A DNA stretch of 9,225 nt, taken from Bacillota bacterium (GTDB lineage Bacteria; Bacillota; Clostridia; Lachnospirales; Lachnospiraceae). The stretch's first letter is position 1, and each line of letters begins with the position of its first letter. Positions 1-6,183 of this stretch are shown one piece after another. A model generated the notes under the pieces. It saw nothing but the letters and a program-made list of their open reading frames with translations. It was not told the DNA's origin and did no database searches. The position numbers and the translations under genes are program-made. The stretch spans positions 1 to 9,225 of the forward strand of contig JAEWHU010000273.1 of assembly GCA_023387635.1 (NCBI GenBank), in the 5' to 3' direction.

Positions 1-88
1 GCTCTGCAACTTGCTTTAATGTTTCGGGTCCATATAAATGTTGGGAACCTGTGATAAACCAAAATTCATAACGTTTTAAATTAGACAT
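1..88 (-). CDS. araA: L-arabinose isomerase, N-terminal fragment (cut by window edge)
   Basis: The minus strand from 88 reads MSNLKRYEFWFITGSQHLYG followed by PETLKQVAE, 29 codons before the window ends. The stretch YEFWFITGSQHLYG is the characteristic start of AraA, which isomerises L-arabinose to L-ribulose in the cytoplasm, the first step of the bacterial arabinose pathway. The start is set by an excellent AGGAGG ribosome binding site (95-100) six bases before the ATG. The gene lies downstream of araB in the same direction, so its product supplies the substrate of the neighbouring kinase. About 94 percent of the usual ~490-residue protein is outside the window, so catalytic residues cannot be checked. 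The identity is nevertheless confident because the N-terminal signature is very conserved. Confidence 0.93.
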   Translation of the reverse strand, partial: MSNLKRYEFWFITGSQHLYGPETLKQVAE

Positions 89-351
89 AATTATCCTCCT
101 ATAAATTAAAATATTTCAATATGTTTACTATAAAATGTAAAAACTAAAATTTGTAAAATTATTAAAAACTTAAAACTGCTCCCTTTTTTACACCCTTATT
201 TTAACCTTGTTTTTTAATATGTAAAAATTAAACTATACACCAAAATGAATATTTAAACTATAAAGATAAAATCGTGCATAAATATTCATGCGTAAATATG
301 TATTTTTAAACTGAACCGACTCGAATAAGATGATAATTGTAATTCAATTGA
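89..351. other. araB-araA intergenic spacer (263 bp), AT-rich
   Basis: This gene-free stretch separates the araB stop codon from the araA start. It is very AT-rich and holds the araA ribosome binding site at its low-coordinate end and a GCAT...ATGC palindrome at 276-291. On the minus strand it has several runs of T and A but no hairpin followed by a clean U-run, so I see no good terminator. I also see no AraR-type operator and no convincing -35/-10 pair. It is long for a spacer within an operon, so araA could have its own promoter or the mRNA could be processed here. I cannot decide from sequence. Confidence 0.6.
276..291. repeat. Imperfect 16-bp palindrome in the araB-araA spacer
   Basis: GCATAAATATTCATGC reads almost the same on both strands: the outer GCAT/ATGC and the central AATATT are symmetric and only positions 5 and 12 break the symmetry. 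Those two bases form a G-U pair in minus-strand RNA. It is too compact for a stable hairpin with a loop and looks more like a protein-binding dyad. Related GCATAAAT words occur in the araB leader (2073-2081) and in the hairpin after atpD (3936-3990), which may only reflect AT-rich composition. Function unknown. Confidence 0.35.
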
Positions 352-2019
352 CTATTTACTTTGCTCTTTTTTTATTTCTTTTAGACGTTTCATAACATCA
401 TTTGCTCCCAGTCCAAAATAATCATGAAGAGTATTGTACTCAGCGTATAATAAATCGTAGATCTTAGCGTTTTCTGGATTTGGAAGATAAACAGTATCGC
501 GTAATTTACCCATTACACTACCTGCTTTAAATACATCATCGTATCCACCATTTTTACTACCAGCAGCAACAGCACCAAAGATTGCACTACCAAGAGCTGG
601 GCCTTGTGAAGTACCACCTATTTTAATAGGTACTTTAATGATATCTGCATAGATTTGCATAGCCATGGCATTCTTCTGAGAGATACCACCAGATGCGTAA
701 AATTCATTTACTGGAACACCATTTTCGTTAAATGTTTCAATAATTTTTCTTGTACCATAAGCAGTTGCTTCAATTAAAGCACGGTAAATTTCTTCTGGTT
801 TTGTTTGAAGCGTCATACCAAGGATAAGGCCTGTTAAGTCTACGTCAACTAATACAGAACGATTACCATTCCACCAGTCAAGAGCAACTAAACCACTTTG
901 ACCTACTTTTAATGTATCGGCTTTTTTGGTTAAGTATTCATGAATGTTAAGTCCTTCTTTTTTGGCTTCATCGTAATATTCGCCACTTACACAGTTTTCG
1001 ACAAACCATGCAAAATGATCACCAACACAAGATTGACCAGCTTCATAACCATAAAAACCTGGGCAAACGCCGTCTTCAACAACGCCACACATACCAGGAA
1101 CAGTATGTTCTTCTTCGCCAAGTAAAATATGGCAAGTAGAAGTACCCATAATAGCAAGCATTTTGCCAGGTCCATCAATTTTAACAGCAGGAACAGTAAC
1201 ATGAGCATCTACATTAGCAATGGCTACTGCAGTACCAACTTTAAGACCTGTAAGTTTAGATGCTTCCTCTGTTATTTCACCAGCTTTTGCACCAAGTGGG
1301 GAGATAGGACAATTTAATTTATCTTCAACTACATTTTCCAGACGAGGATCTAGCGCCTTAAAGAATTCTTTGCCTGGATATCCATCTTGTTTGTGCCACA
1401 TAGCTTTATAACCAGCAGTACATGAATTTCTACTTTGAACTCCTGTTAACATCCAGATTACCCAGTCAGCAGCTTCGATAAAGAAATCGGTTTCATCATA
1501 AATGTGAGGAGCTTCCTCTAAAGTTTGCCAGATCTTAGGGAACATCCATTCTGATGAAATCTTTCCACCATATCTTTTTAGCCAATCTTGATTCATGTTT
1601 TCTGCAATTTCATTAAGTTTGTTTGCTTTATCTTGTGCAGCGTGATGTTTCCATAATTTTATGTAAGCATGTGGTTCCTCCTTGTACTGTTCTAAAAAGC
1701 AAAGTGGAGTTCCATCTGCTTTTACAGGTAACATAGTGCAAGCAGTAAAGTCAACACCAACCCCGATAACATCATCAGGAGAAACACCCGATTTTTCTAA
1801 TACAGCAGGGATTGTTATTCTAAATACATCTAAATAATCCATTGGATGTTCTAGCGCCCAGTCAGGTGCAAGTTTCTTTCCGCATGGAAGAGTTTCATCC
1901 ATAACCCCGTGAGGATAATCTAGGGTGCAATCCGCTAATTCTTCACCAGTTTCAACATTAACTAATAAAGCGCGTCCAGATAAAGTTCCAAAATCTACAC
2001 CAATTGAATACTTTGGCAT
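352..2019 (-). CDS. araB: L-ribulokinase AraB
   Basis: This encodes a 555-residue FGGY-family carbohydrate kinase that phosphorylates L-ribulose to L-ribulose 5-phosphate using ATP in the cytoplasm, the second step of arabinose catabolism. The N-terminal nucleotide-binding loop GVDFGTLSGRALLV is at residues 7-20 and matches AraB, as does GVGVDFTACTMLPV at 86-99. The VDAH stretch at 270-273 carries the Asp expected as catalytic base, MGTSTCH at 291-297 is a further ATP-domain motif, and ASGGISQKN at 442-450 is the FGGY C-terminal signature region. Length is normal for Firmicute AraB (about 550-560). The ATG at 2017-2019 is preceded by AAAGGAGG (2026-2033) with good spacing. The gene follows araR, precedes araA, and has an AraR-type operator in its upstream region, which suggests repression in the absence of arabinose. 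No defects seen. Confidence 0.96.
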   Translation of the reverse strand: MPKYSIGVDFGTLSGRALLVNVETGEELADCTLDYPHGVMDETLPCGKKLAPDWALEHPMDYLDVFRITIPAVLEKSGVSPDDVIGVGVDFTACTMLPVKADGTPLCFLEQYKEEPHAYIKLWKHHAAQDKANKLNEIAENMNQDWLKRYGGKISSEWMFPKIWQTLEEAPHIYDETDFFIEAADWVIWMLTGVQSRNSCTAGYKAMWHKQDGYPGKEFFKALDPRLENVVEDKLNCPISPLGAKAGEITEEASKLTGLKVGTAVAIANVDAHVTVPAVKIDGPGKMLAIMGTSTCHILLGEEEHTVPGMCGVVEDGVCPGFYGYEAGQSCVGDHFAWFVENCVSGEYYDEAKKEGLNIHEYLTKKADTLKVGQSGLVALDWWNGNRSVLVDVDLTGLILGMTLQTKPEEIYRALIEATAYGTRKIIETFNENGVPVNEFYASGGISQKNAMAMQIYADIIKVPIKIGGTSQGPALGSAIFGAVAAGSKNGGYDDVFKAGSVMGKLRDTVYLPNPENAKIYDLLYAEYNTLHDYFGLGANDVMKRLKEIKKEQSK

Positions 2020-2055
2020 GATATACCTCCTTTAAAATAGTAATTAAAACTTACG

Positions 2056-2068
2056 CCTGCGTAGCAGG
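2056..2068 (-). promoter_or_regulatory. Small stem-loop in the araB leader
   Basis: The leader of araB contains CCTGC-TAC-GCAGG on the minus strand, a perfect 5-bp GC-rich stem with a 3-base loop, about 23 bases upstream of the AAAGGAGG ribosome binding site. It is the only GC-rich stem in an otherwise AT-rich leader. No U-run follows, so it is not a terminator. It could affect mRNA stability or ribosome access, but that is inference. Confidence 0.35.
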
Positions 2069-2149
2069 TATAAATTTATGCAAGTAACTAGGTCAGATTG
2101 CCGATCATGTGGACCTTGAATGTCAGCTTTAATCTGAGTACATATAACA

Positions 2150-2159
2150 TGTACGTACA
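2150..2159. promoter_or_regulatory. AraR-type operator upstream of araB
   Basis: TGTACGTACA is a perfect 10-bp palindrome; on the minus strand it reads TTGTACGTACATG. It matches the core of AraR operators known from B. subtilis (ATTTGTAC/GTACAAAT type). It lies about 15-25 bases downstream of the best -10 candidate for araB, where a bound repressor would block transcription. A second GTACAT/ATGTAC inverted pair (2138-2154) overlaps it and may act as an accessory half-site. araR is the adjacent gene and a similar operator precedes it, which supports the assignment. Confidence 0.75.
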
Positions 2160-2174
2160 ACTTTGTATAGATTA

Positions 2175-2203
2175 ATTCTATATGATAAAAGGGTAAAAAG
2201 CAA
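2175..2203 (-). promoter_or_regulatory. Candidate araB promoter
   Basis: On the minus strand TTGCTT (2198-2203) and TAGAAT (2175-2180) are separated by 17 bases and resemble sigma-A -35 and -10 elements (four and five of six consensus matches). Transcription would begin near 2168, placing the AraR palindrome over the start of the transcript and giving a leader of about 150 bases. The prediction rests on consensus and on operator placement only. Confidence 0.45.
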
Positions 2204-2227
2204 GTTAATATTAAGATAATAAATAAC

Positions 2228-2244
2228 ATATTATTTCATAATAT
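2228..2244 (-). terminator. Weak AT-only hairpin just after araR
   Basis: ATATTAT-GAA-ATAATAT on the minus strand is a perfect 7-bp stem with a 3-base loop, starting 2 bases beyond the araR stop codon and followed by a moderately U-rich sequence. With no G or C in the stem it would be a weak terminator at best, so readthrough from araR into araB remains possible. Confidence 0.3.
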
Positions 2245-2246
2245 TT

Positions 2247-3338
2247 TCATTCTATGCTTTTTACAGATCCTCTTATTTTGAGTGTTGGTTCCACTTTAAT
2301 GGATTCTTTTATAGAACTATTATTAATTCTAGCTAAGAGTATACTTGCAGCTTTTTTTCCTATCTTTTTGGCTGGATAAACTACAGAAGTTAAGTTACAA
2401 ACCATCTCCTTAGCTAAAAAAGAATTATCAAAGCTAACAATGGAAATATCATTTGGTACACTAAGGTTATTTCTTTTTAATAGATGGATAAGCTGTGAGG
2501 CAATTTGATCGTTGTAACACACAACACTTGTTACATTACCTAGACGATCTATTATTATGTTATCCATAGTACCATTAAAAAGATACTTAAGATCTTCAGT
2601 AGTGTACCAAATAATCGCGTTATCGTTAATAGGAATTTCTTTTTCATTTAGAGCGTTAACAATGCCCTCATAACGTCTAATTCCTTGAATATCATCGGAT
2701 TTTAGAATTCCACCAATTTTATTATGGCCATTTAAGATAAGGTGTTCTGTTACTAATGTTCCAGATTTCACATCATCCATAACTACATAGGATTCGCAGT
2801 CATAACCATAAAAACTATTAATAAAAACTGTTTGAATTTGTCTTTCTTTCAGCTCGTTATACAAACGGATATTTGAATTTGGAAGAGCAGATTTAGTACC
2901 TTCTATAATAATACCATCCACACCAGTTTGTATCATTTGTTTTAAACAATTTTCTTCGTCAGCGGGTTTATTATGGGTGATTCCAAGGGAAAGAGTGTAT
3001 CCACTCGAGGTTAAGACCTCGTCAATTCCGTGGATAATGCTTGGAAATATATAGTCATCAAGATAAGTTGTAATAACGCCGATACGCATTGTCTTTTCCT
3101 TGGGTTGGGTTGGTTTAGAAAGAGTAACATAGGTTCCACTTCCTTGTTCACGGCTAAGAATGCCCTCGGTAACTAAAGTGCCAATTGCTTGCCTTACAGT
3201 TTGTCTACTGTAATTAAATTGTGAAGCAAGCTCGTGTTCTGAAGGGATCTTTTTACCAGGTAAAAAGGTACCATCTTCTATATTATTTTTTATCCATTCA
3301 CTAAGAAGCGTGTGTTTTGCAGAGTTTTGATTTGCCAT
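2247..3338 (-). CDS. araR: AraR, GntR/LacI-hybrid arabinose repressor
   Basis: This encodes a 363-residue transcription regulator. Residues about 8-72 form a GntR-type winged helix-turn-helix, with IPSEHELASQFNYSRQTVRQ (31-50) as the helix-turn-helix and EQGSGTYV (64-71) as the wing. From about residue 84 (MRIGVITTYLDDY) to the C-terminus the sequence resembles the LacI/periplasmic sugar-binding fold, including a DGIIIEG strand and a late DISIVSFDNS stretch. This GntR-DNA-binding plus LacI-effector architecture and the length (B. subtilis AraR is similar) define AraR, a cytoplasmic repressor released by L-arabinose. Its position directly before araB and the AraR-type palindromes before both genes support the name and suggest autoregulation. 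The ATG at 3336-3338 has only a weak GAAAGG ribosome binding site (3352-3357) at a long 13-base spacing, which would keep repressor levels low. Confidence 0.92.
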   Translation of the reverse strand: MANQNSAKHTLLSEWIKNNIEDGTFLPGKKIPSEHELASQFNYSRQTVRQAIGTLVTEGILSREQGSGTYVTLSKPTQPKEKTMRIGVITTYLDDYIFPSIIHGIDEVLTSSGYTLSLGITHNKPADEENCLKQMIQTGVDGIIIEGTKSALPNSNIRLYNELKERQIQTVFINSFYGYDCESYVVMDDVKSGTLVTEHLILNGHNKIGGILKSDDIQGIRRYEGIVNALNEKEIPINDNAIIWYTTEDLKYLFNGTMDNIIIDRLGNVTSVVCYNDQIASQLIHLLKRNNLSVPNDISIVSFDNSFLAKEMVCNLTSVVYPAKKIGKKAASILLARINNSSIKESIKVEPTLKIRGSVKSIE

Positions 3339-3364
3339 AATAATTAGTATGCCTTTCTCAAAGT

Positions 3365-3390
3365 AGTGTGAATGATAAATCTTTCACACT
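3365..3390. promoter_or_regulatory. 8-bp inverted repeat in the araR leader
   Basis: AGTGTGAA (3365-3372) and TTCACACT (3383-3390) are perfect inverted repeats separated by 10 bases. They lie between the AraR-type operator and the araR ribosome binding site, hence inside the predicted 5' leader. In RNA they would form an 8-bp hairpin with a 10-base loop. No U-run follows, so it is not a terminator. It could be the dyad of a second regulator or an mRNA structure. The sequence does not match the AraR operator or a CcpA cre site. Confidence 0.55.
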
Positions 3391-3406
3391 AACCTCGTTC
3401 CTGTTA

Positions 3407-3467
3407 ATAATATATGTTGTAAATCTAAGTTGTATGTACAACTAAAAAAAGATCTAATGAAATTATA
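3407..3467 (-). promoter_or_regulatory. Candidate araR promoter region with two possible -10 boxes
   Basis: A perfect TATAAT occurs on the minus strand at 3462-3467, about 19 bases before the AraR palindrome, with no strong -35 (CTTTCA at 18-base spacing is the best I see). A second candidate is TATTAT at 3407-3412, in which case the operator would overlap the -35 region. The first geometry mirrors the araB promoter and is preferred. Either arrangement would be repressed by AraR bound at 3428-3443. Confidence 0.4.
3428..3443. promoter_or_regulatory. AraR-type operator upstream of araR
   Basis: AGTTGTATGTACAACT has perfect 7-bp arms (AGTTGTA/TACAACT) around a 2-base centre and closely resembles known AraR operators. 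It lies about 90 bases before the araR start codon and shares TTGTA..TACA with the palindrome upstream of araB. Its position downstream of a perfect TATAAT box fits repression of araR by its own product. Confidence 0.75.
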
Positions 3468-3519
3468 ATGGATATAAAGAAGGAATGAAAGAGTAAATTG
3501 AAAATAAAAATTAAAATAA

Positions 3520-3767
3520 ACCTTAATCATATATCTAACCTTAATATACATGAATCTACTCAACTATACATACACCCAACCAAACTATACATATACCACC
3601 TTAACTATGCATACATCCAACTTAACTACACATACCTATCTTAATTATACAAACACCTAACTAAACTATACATATACCACCTTAACTATACATACACCCA
3701 ACTTAATTATACATATATCTAATTTAACTATACATATATCTAGCCATATTTATACATATATCACCCC
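3520..3767. repeat. Degenerate 20-21 bp tandem repeat, G-depleted on plus strand
   Basis: About 11-12 head-to-tail units resemble TTAACTATACATATAYCYAAC. Clear unit starts are 3561, 3581, 3601, 3622, 3641, 3662, 3682, 3703 and 3724, so the period is 19-21 bp, close to two helical turns. There is a higher-order duplication: 3582-3627 and 3663-3708 are nearly identical at an offset of 81 bp (four units). From 3521 to 3789 the plus strand contains only about four G residues against many C. No open frame of useful length or protein-like pattern covers it. It lies in the gene-free region between the atp operon end and the araR promoter. Possible roles (array of regulator sites, bent DNA, slippage by-product) cannot be told apart here. 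Confidence 0.75.
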
Positions 3768-3920
3768 TTTTTATTCATACATACAACTAGATAAAAAGTA
3801 TAAATATGTAATCATATAATATGTGAAATTCTTACAAGGAAGTATTTGTATAAGATTGTAATACATATACACTAATAAATATACATTTAACAAGAAATTA
3901 CAAAGTATATTTATACATTA
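3768..3920. other. AT-rich gene-free DNA between tandem repeat and atp terminator
   Basis: This stretch is very AT-rich, with scattered ATACATATACAC-like words resembling single degraded units of the neighbouring tandem repeat, and no convincing gene, hairpin or promoter on either strand. Confidence 0.5.
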
Positions 3921-3990
3921 AGAATAAAAAATAAAGTTGCATATTTATGCATTAACATTAATTCTATGTATAAATGCATAAATATACAAC
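3921..3990 (-). terminator. Long AT-rich hairpin with U-rich tail, probable end of the atp operon
   Basis: The arms 3936-3953 and 3973-3990 are complementary over 18 positions with a 19-base loop. Seventeen pairs are Watson-Crick and the remaining one is a G-U wobble in minus-strand RNA but a C-A mismatch in plus-strand RNA, so the structure favours the minus-strand transcript. On that strand the stem is followed directly by TTTATTTTTTATT. It lies about 70 bases after the atpD stop codon and thus fits an intrinsic terminator for the ATPase operon. The stem is unusually long and AT-rich, with only about four G/C pairs. Confidence 0.65.
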
Positions 3991-4037
3991 CACGTACATT
4001 TAATGAATAACTATATATTGTTTACATGTCTTTTGAT

Positions 4038-4083
4038 GTTTCATCATGTCTTTCGAGTTTCATCATTGTTTCATCATGTCTTT
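4038..4083. repeat. 30-bp direct duplication spanning the atpD stop codon
   Basis: GTTTCATCATGTCTTT occurs at 4038-4053 and again at 4068-4083, exactly 30 bp apart, with an extra GTTTCATCAT copy at 4057-4066. The high-coordinate copy encodes the last residues of AtpD (KDMMK). The other lies just beyond two consecutive in-frame TGA codons and would encode KDMMK again in the same frame. It looks like a small tandem duplication at the 3' end of the gene. Confidence 0.7.
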
Positions 4084-4689
4084 TCGGCGTTTAATTACTT
4101 TAAGCCTAGTAAATTCTTCTCTTTCTTTTTCTTCTAAAGCATTTTGAATATCATGAGTTAAGGAAGTGTAATAAGGAATTGTAATATTCTTTAGGGCATT
4201 CGCTCTTTTTTGTGTTTTCTTAATACTTGTAGCTAAGCGATAGGCTGAATTTTCAATCATGGATAGTCTTAATGTTAATTCCTTTACCTTTTTAAAACGA
4301 TCCGTAGCCTCATCTAGAGATACTCTGGTATTCAAAAAGGAGTAAGTGGGTTGATTGCTTGACTCATCAAATTGTACTAGAGGGATCTCGGTACCCATAA
4401 CACTACGGGATTTAATTAGAATAGAATCTTCAATTGGTACAGTACTGCTAATATATTCAACGCTATGGATCCCCATCTCAATATTTGCCTTTTGAAGAGC
4501 TTTATAAGCTGCGCTAAAAGTAACATCAATTTCATTCTGAATATCTTTGGCTGTATCAATTAATTCCATTAACTCTCTAATTAAAATATTTCGCTTTTTA
4601 TCCATGAGTTCATAGCCTTGCTTAGCTAAAGAGAGAGAATTCTTGGCTAATATTAAATTACCCTTGGTAGGAAAAGTATTTGGATTCAT
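4063..4689 (-). CDS. atpD: V/A-type ATPase subunit D (central stalk)
   Basis: This 208-residue protein matches V-type subunit D, the long coiled-coil shaft that, with F, forms the rotating central stalk inside the A3B3 head. The N-terminal PTKGNL (residues 7-12) followed by a long helix (LSLAKQGYELMDKKRNIL) is typical, and the C-terminal helix is rich in Lys, Arg and Glu. Length agrees with the family (about 200-215). The ATG at 4687-4689 has a modest GAAAGG ribosome binding site (4701-4706) 11 bases upstream. The gene is the last of the operon, 32 bases after atpB, and is followed by a probable terminator. It ends in two consecutive in-frame TGA codons, and the 3' end lies in a 30-bp duplication. 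This is the V-type D subunit, not the F-type beta subunit that shares the symbol atpD. Confidence 0.93.
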   Translation of the reverse strand: MNPNTFPTKGNLILAKNSLSLAKQGYELMDKKRNILIRELMELIDTAKDIQNEIDVTFSAAYKALQKANIEMGIHSVEYISSTVPIEDSILIKSRSVMGTEIPLVQFDESSNQPTYSFLNTRVSLDEATDRFKKVKELTLRLSMIENSAYRLATSIKKTQKRANALKNITIPYYTSLTHDIQNALEEKEREEFTRLKVIKRRKDMMKQ

Positions 4690-4721
4690 CTAATTTTCTG
4701 CCTTTCTATATCTTGTGGGAA

Positions 4722-6134
4722 CTAATTATACTCCTTATTTACTTCTTCTATATCTAAAGTGTTTCCTTTATAGTAAGAATCTAAGATCTTAGTATCTATT
4801 CTATCTAATTCTTCTTTTGGTAGTATAGATAGTAATTCCCAGCCAAGATCTAGAGTTGATAGAATGGATCTATCTTCTTTGGCACCCTGTGCAATAAAGC
4901 GTTTTTCCATGGCACTACCAAACTGAAGATACTTCTTATCAATTGGCGATAGTTCATCTTCACCAATAACACTAGCAAGGTTTCTAGCCTCTAGAACTCT
5001 TGCGTAAGAGGAAAATAATTGGTTGGCAAGATCTTGGTGATCCTCTCTAGTATATCCTTTACCAATACCATCCTTCATAAGTCTTGATAGTGATGGAAGA
5101 ATATTAATTGGAGGATAGATGGATTTTTGATATAGAGATCTGTCCAAAACTATTTGTCCTTCTGTAATATATCCGGTTAAATCAGGGATAGGATGTGTTA
5201 TATCATCATTTGGCATAGTAAGGATGGGGATCTGGGTTACAGATCCGTTAACACCACGTACAATACCAGCACGTTCATAAAGGCAAGCTAGTTCACTGTA
5301 TAGATATCCAGGATACCCTTTTCTACTTGGGATCTCCCCTTTTGATGAGGATACTTCACGCATAGCCTCTGCATAGGAGGTCATATCTGTTAAGATAACA
5401 AGGATGTGCATTCCTTTTTCAAACGCTAAGTATTCCGCTGTAGTTAATGCTACCTTAGGAGTTATTAAACGTTCTGCAACAGGATCATTTGCTAGGTTTA
5501 GATACATAACAACATGAGAGGAAGCGCCACTATCTTCAAAGGTACGACGGAAAAAGTCTGCAACATCATGTTTTACACCCATAGCAGCAAAAACGATCCC
5601 GAATTTTTCATCACTATTTTCTCCCAAGGAGGCTTGTTTTACTATTTGTGCTGCCAATATATCATGTGGTAGTCCATTTCCTGAAAAAATCGGCAACTTT
5701 TGGCCACGTATTAATGTTGTTAAACAATCAATGGTAGAGATCCCAGTCTTTATATAGTTTCTGGGATATTCTCTTGAGCATGGATTTAGTGGTTGACCAT
5801 TTACGTCTCTTTTGGTATCGGATACAATATTACCAAGTCCATCAATTGGATTTCCTACACCATTAAATATACGACCAAGTATTTCTTCGGAGAGAGAGAT
5901 CTCCATTGGGCGACCTGTTAGCCTTGTACGGGTATTATTTAAAGACATATCATCTGTTCCTTGAAATACTTGAATTACTGCTTTATCTTCATAGATCTCA
6001 ACAATTCTTCCTAGTTTTTTATGTTTCTTATCAATGATAAGTTCTACTATTTCATCATAAGAAGCATCTCTAACACCTTCAAGAACAATTAGAGGTCCAT
6101 TAATTTCACTTAGTCCTAAATATTCTATCGACAT
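4722..6134 (-). CDS. atpB: V/A-type ATPase subunit B (non-catalytic head subunit)
   Basis: This 470-residue protein is the B subunit, which alternates with A in the cytoplasmic A3B3 head. It has the RecA-like core but no Walker A P-loop: the equivalent position reads SGNGLPHD (151-158), diagnostic of B. LTDMTSYAEAMREVS (248-262) and YPGYLYSELACLYERAG (274-290) are hallmark B-subunit motifs. Arg351 in PSLSRLMKDG fits the arginine finger that reaches into the A-subunit ATP site. The N-terminal beta-barrel occupies about residues 1-75. Length is normal (about 455-475). The ATG at 6132-6134 follows AGGAG (6140-6144) with 5-base spacing. It lies 49 bases after atpA and 32 before atpD, within the operon. 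No defects seen. Confidence 0.96.
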   Translation of the reverse strand: MSIEYLGLSEINGPLIVLEGVRDASYDEIVELIIDKKHKKLGRIVEIYEDKAVIQVFQGTDDMSLNNTRTRLTGRPMEISLSEEILGRIFNGVGNPIDGLGNIVSDTKRDVNGQPLNPCSREYPRNYIKTGISTIDCLTTLIRGQKLPIFSGNGLPHDILAAQIVKQASLGENSDEKFGIVFAAMGVKHDVADFFRRTFEDSGASSHVVMYLNLANDPVAERLITPKVALTTAEYLAFEKGMHILVILTDMTSYAEAMREVSSSKGEIPSRKGYPGYLYSELACLYERAGIVRGVNGSVTQIPILTMPNDDITHPIPDLTGYITEGQIVLDRSLYQKSIYPPINILPSLSRLMKDGIGKGYTREDHQDLANQLFSSYARVLEARNLASVIGEDELSPIDKKYLQFGSAMEKRFIAQGAKEDRSILSTLDLGWELLSILPKEELDRIDTKILDSYYKGNTLDIEEVNKEYN

Positions 6135-6183
6135 ATATACTCCTATCTGCTAATTATAATTTGATTTAGTTTTATAATATTAA

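Noticed and set aside
940..1411. Several short open frames on both strands inside araB
   Set aside because: They overlap the strongly supported araB coding frame, lack ribosome binding sites and have composition typical of out-of-frame translation.
2044..2229. A 61-codon open frame on the minus strand upstream of araB with a hydrophobic N-terminus
   Set aside because: It has no ribosome binding site, and the candidate araB promoter and AraR operator lie inside it; the reading frame is best explained as leader DNA.
3520..3767. CRISPR array or plasmid-type iterons with an origin
   Set aside because: Units are degenerate and adjoin without spacers, and no replication initiator gene or DnaA boxes are visible nearby.
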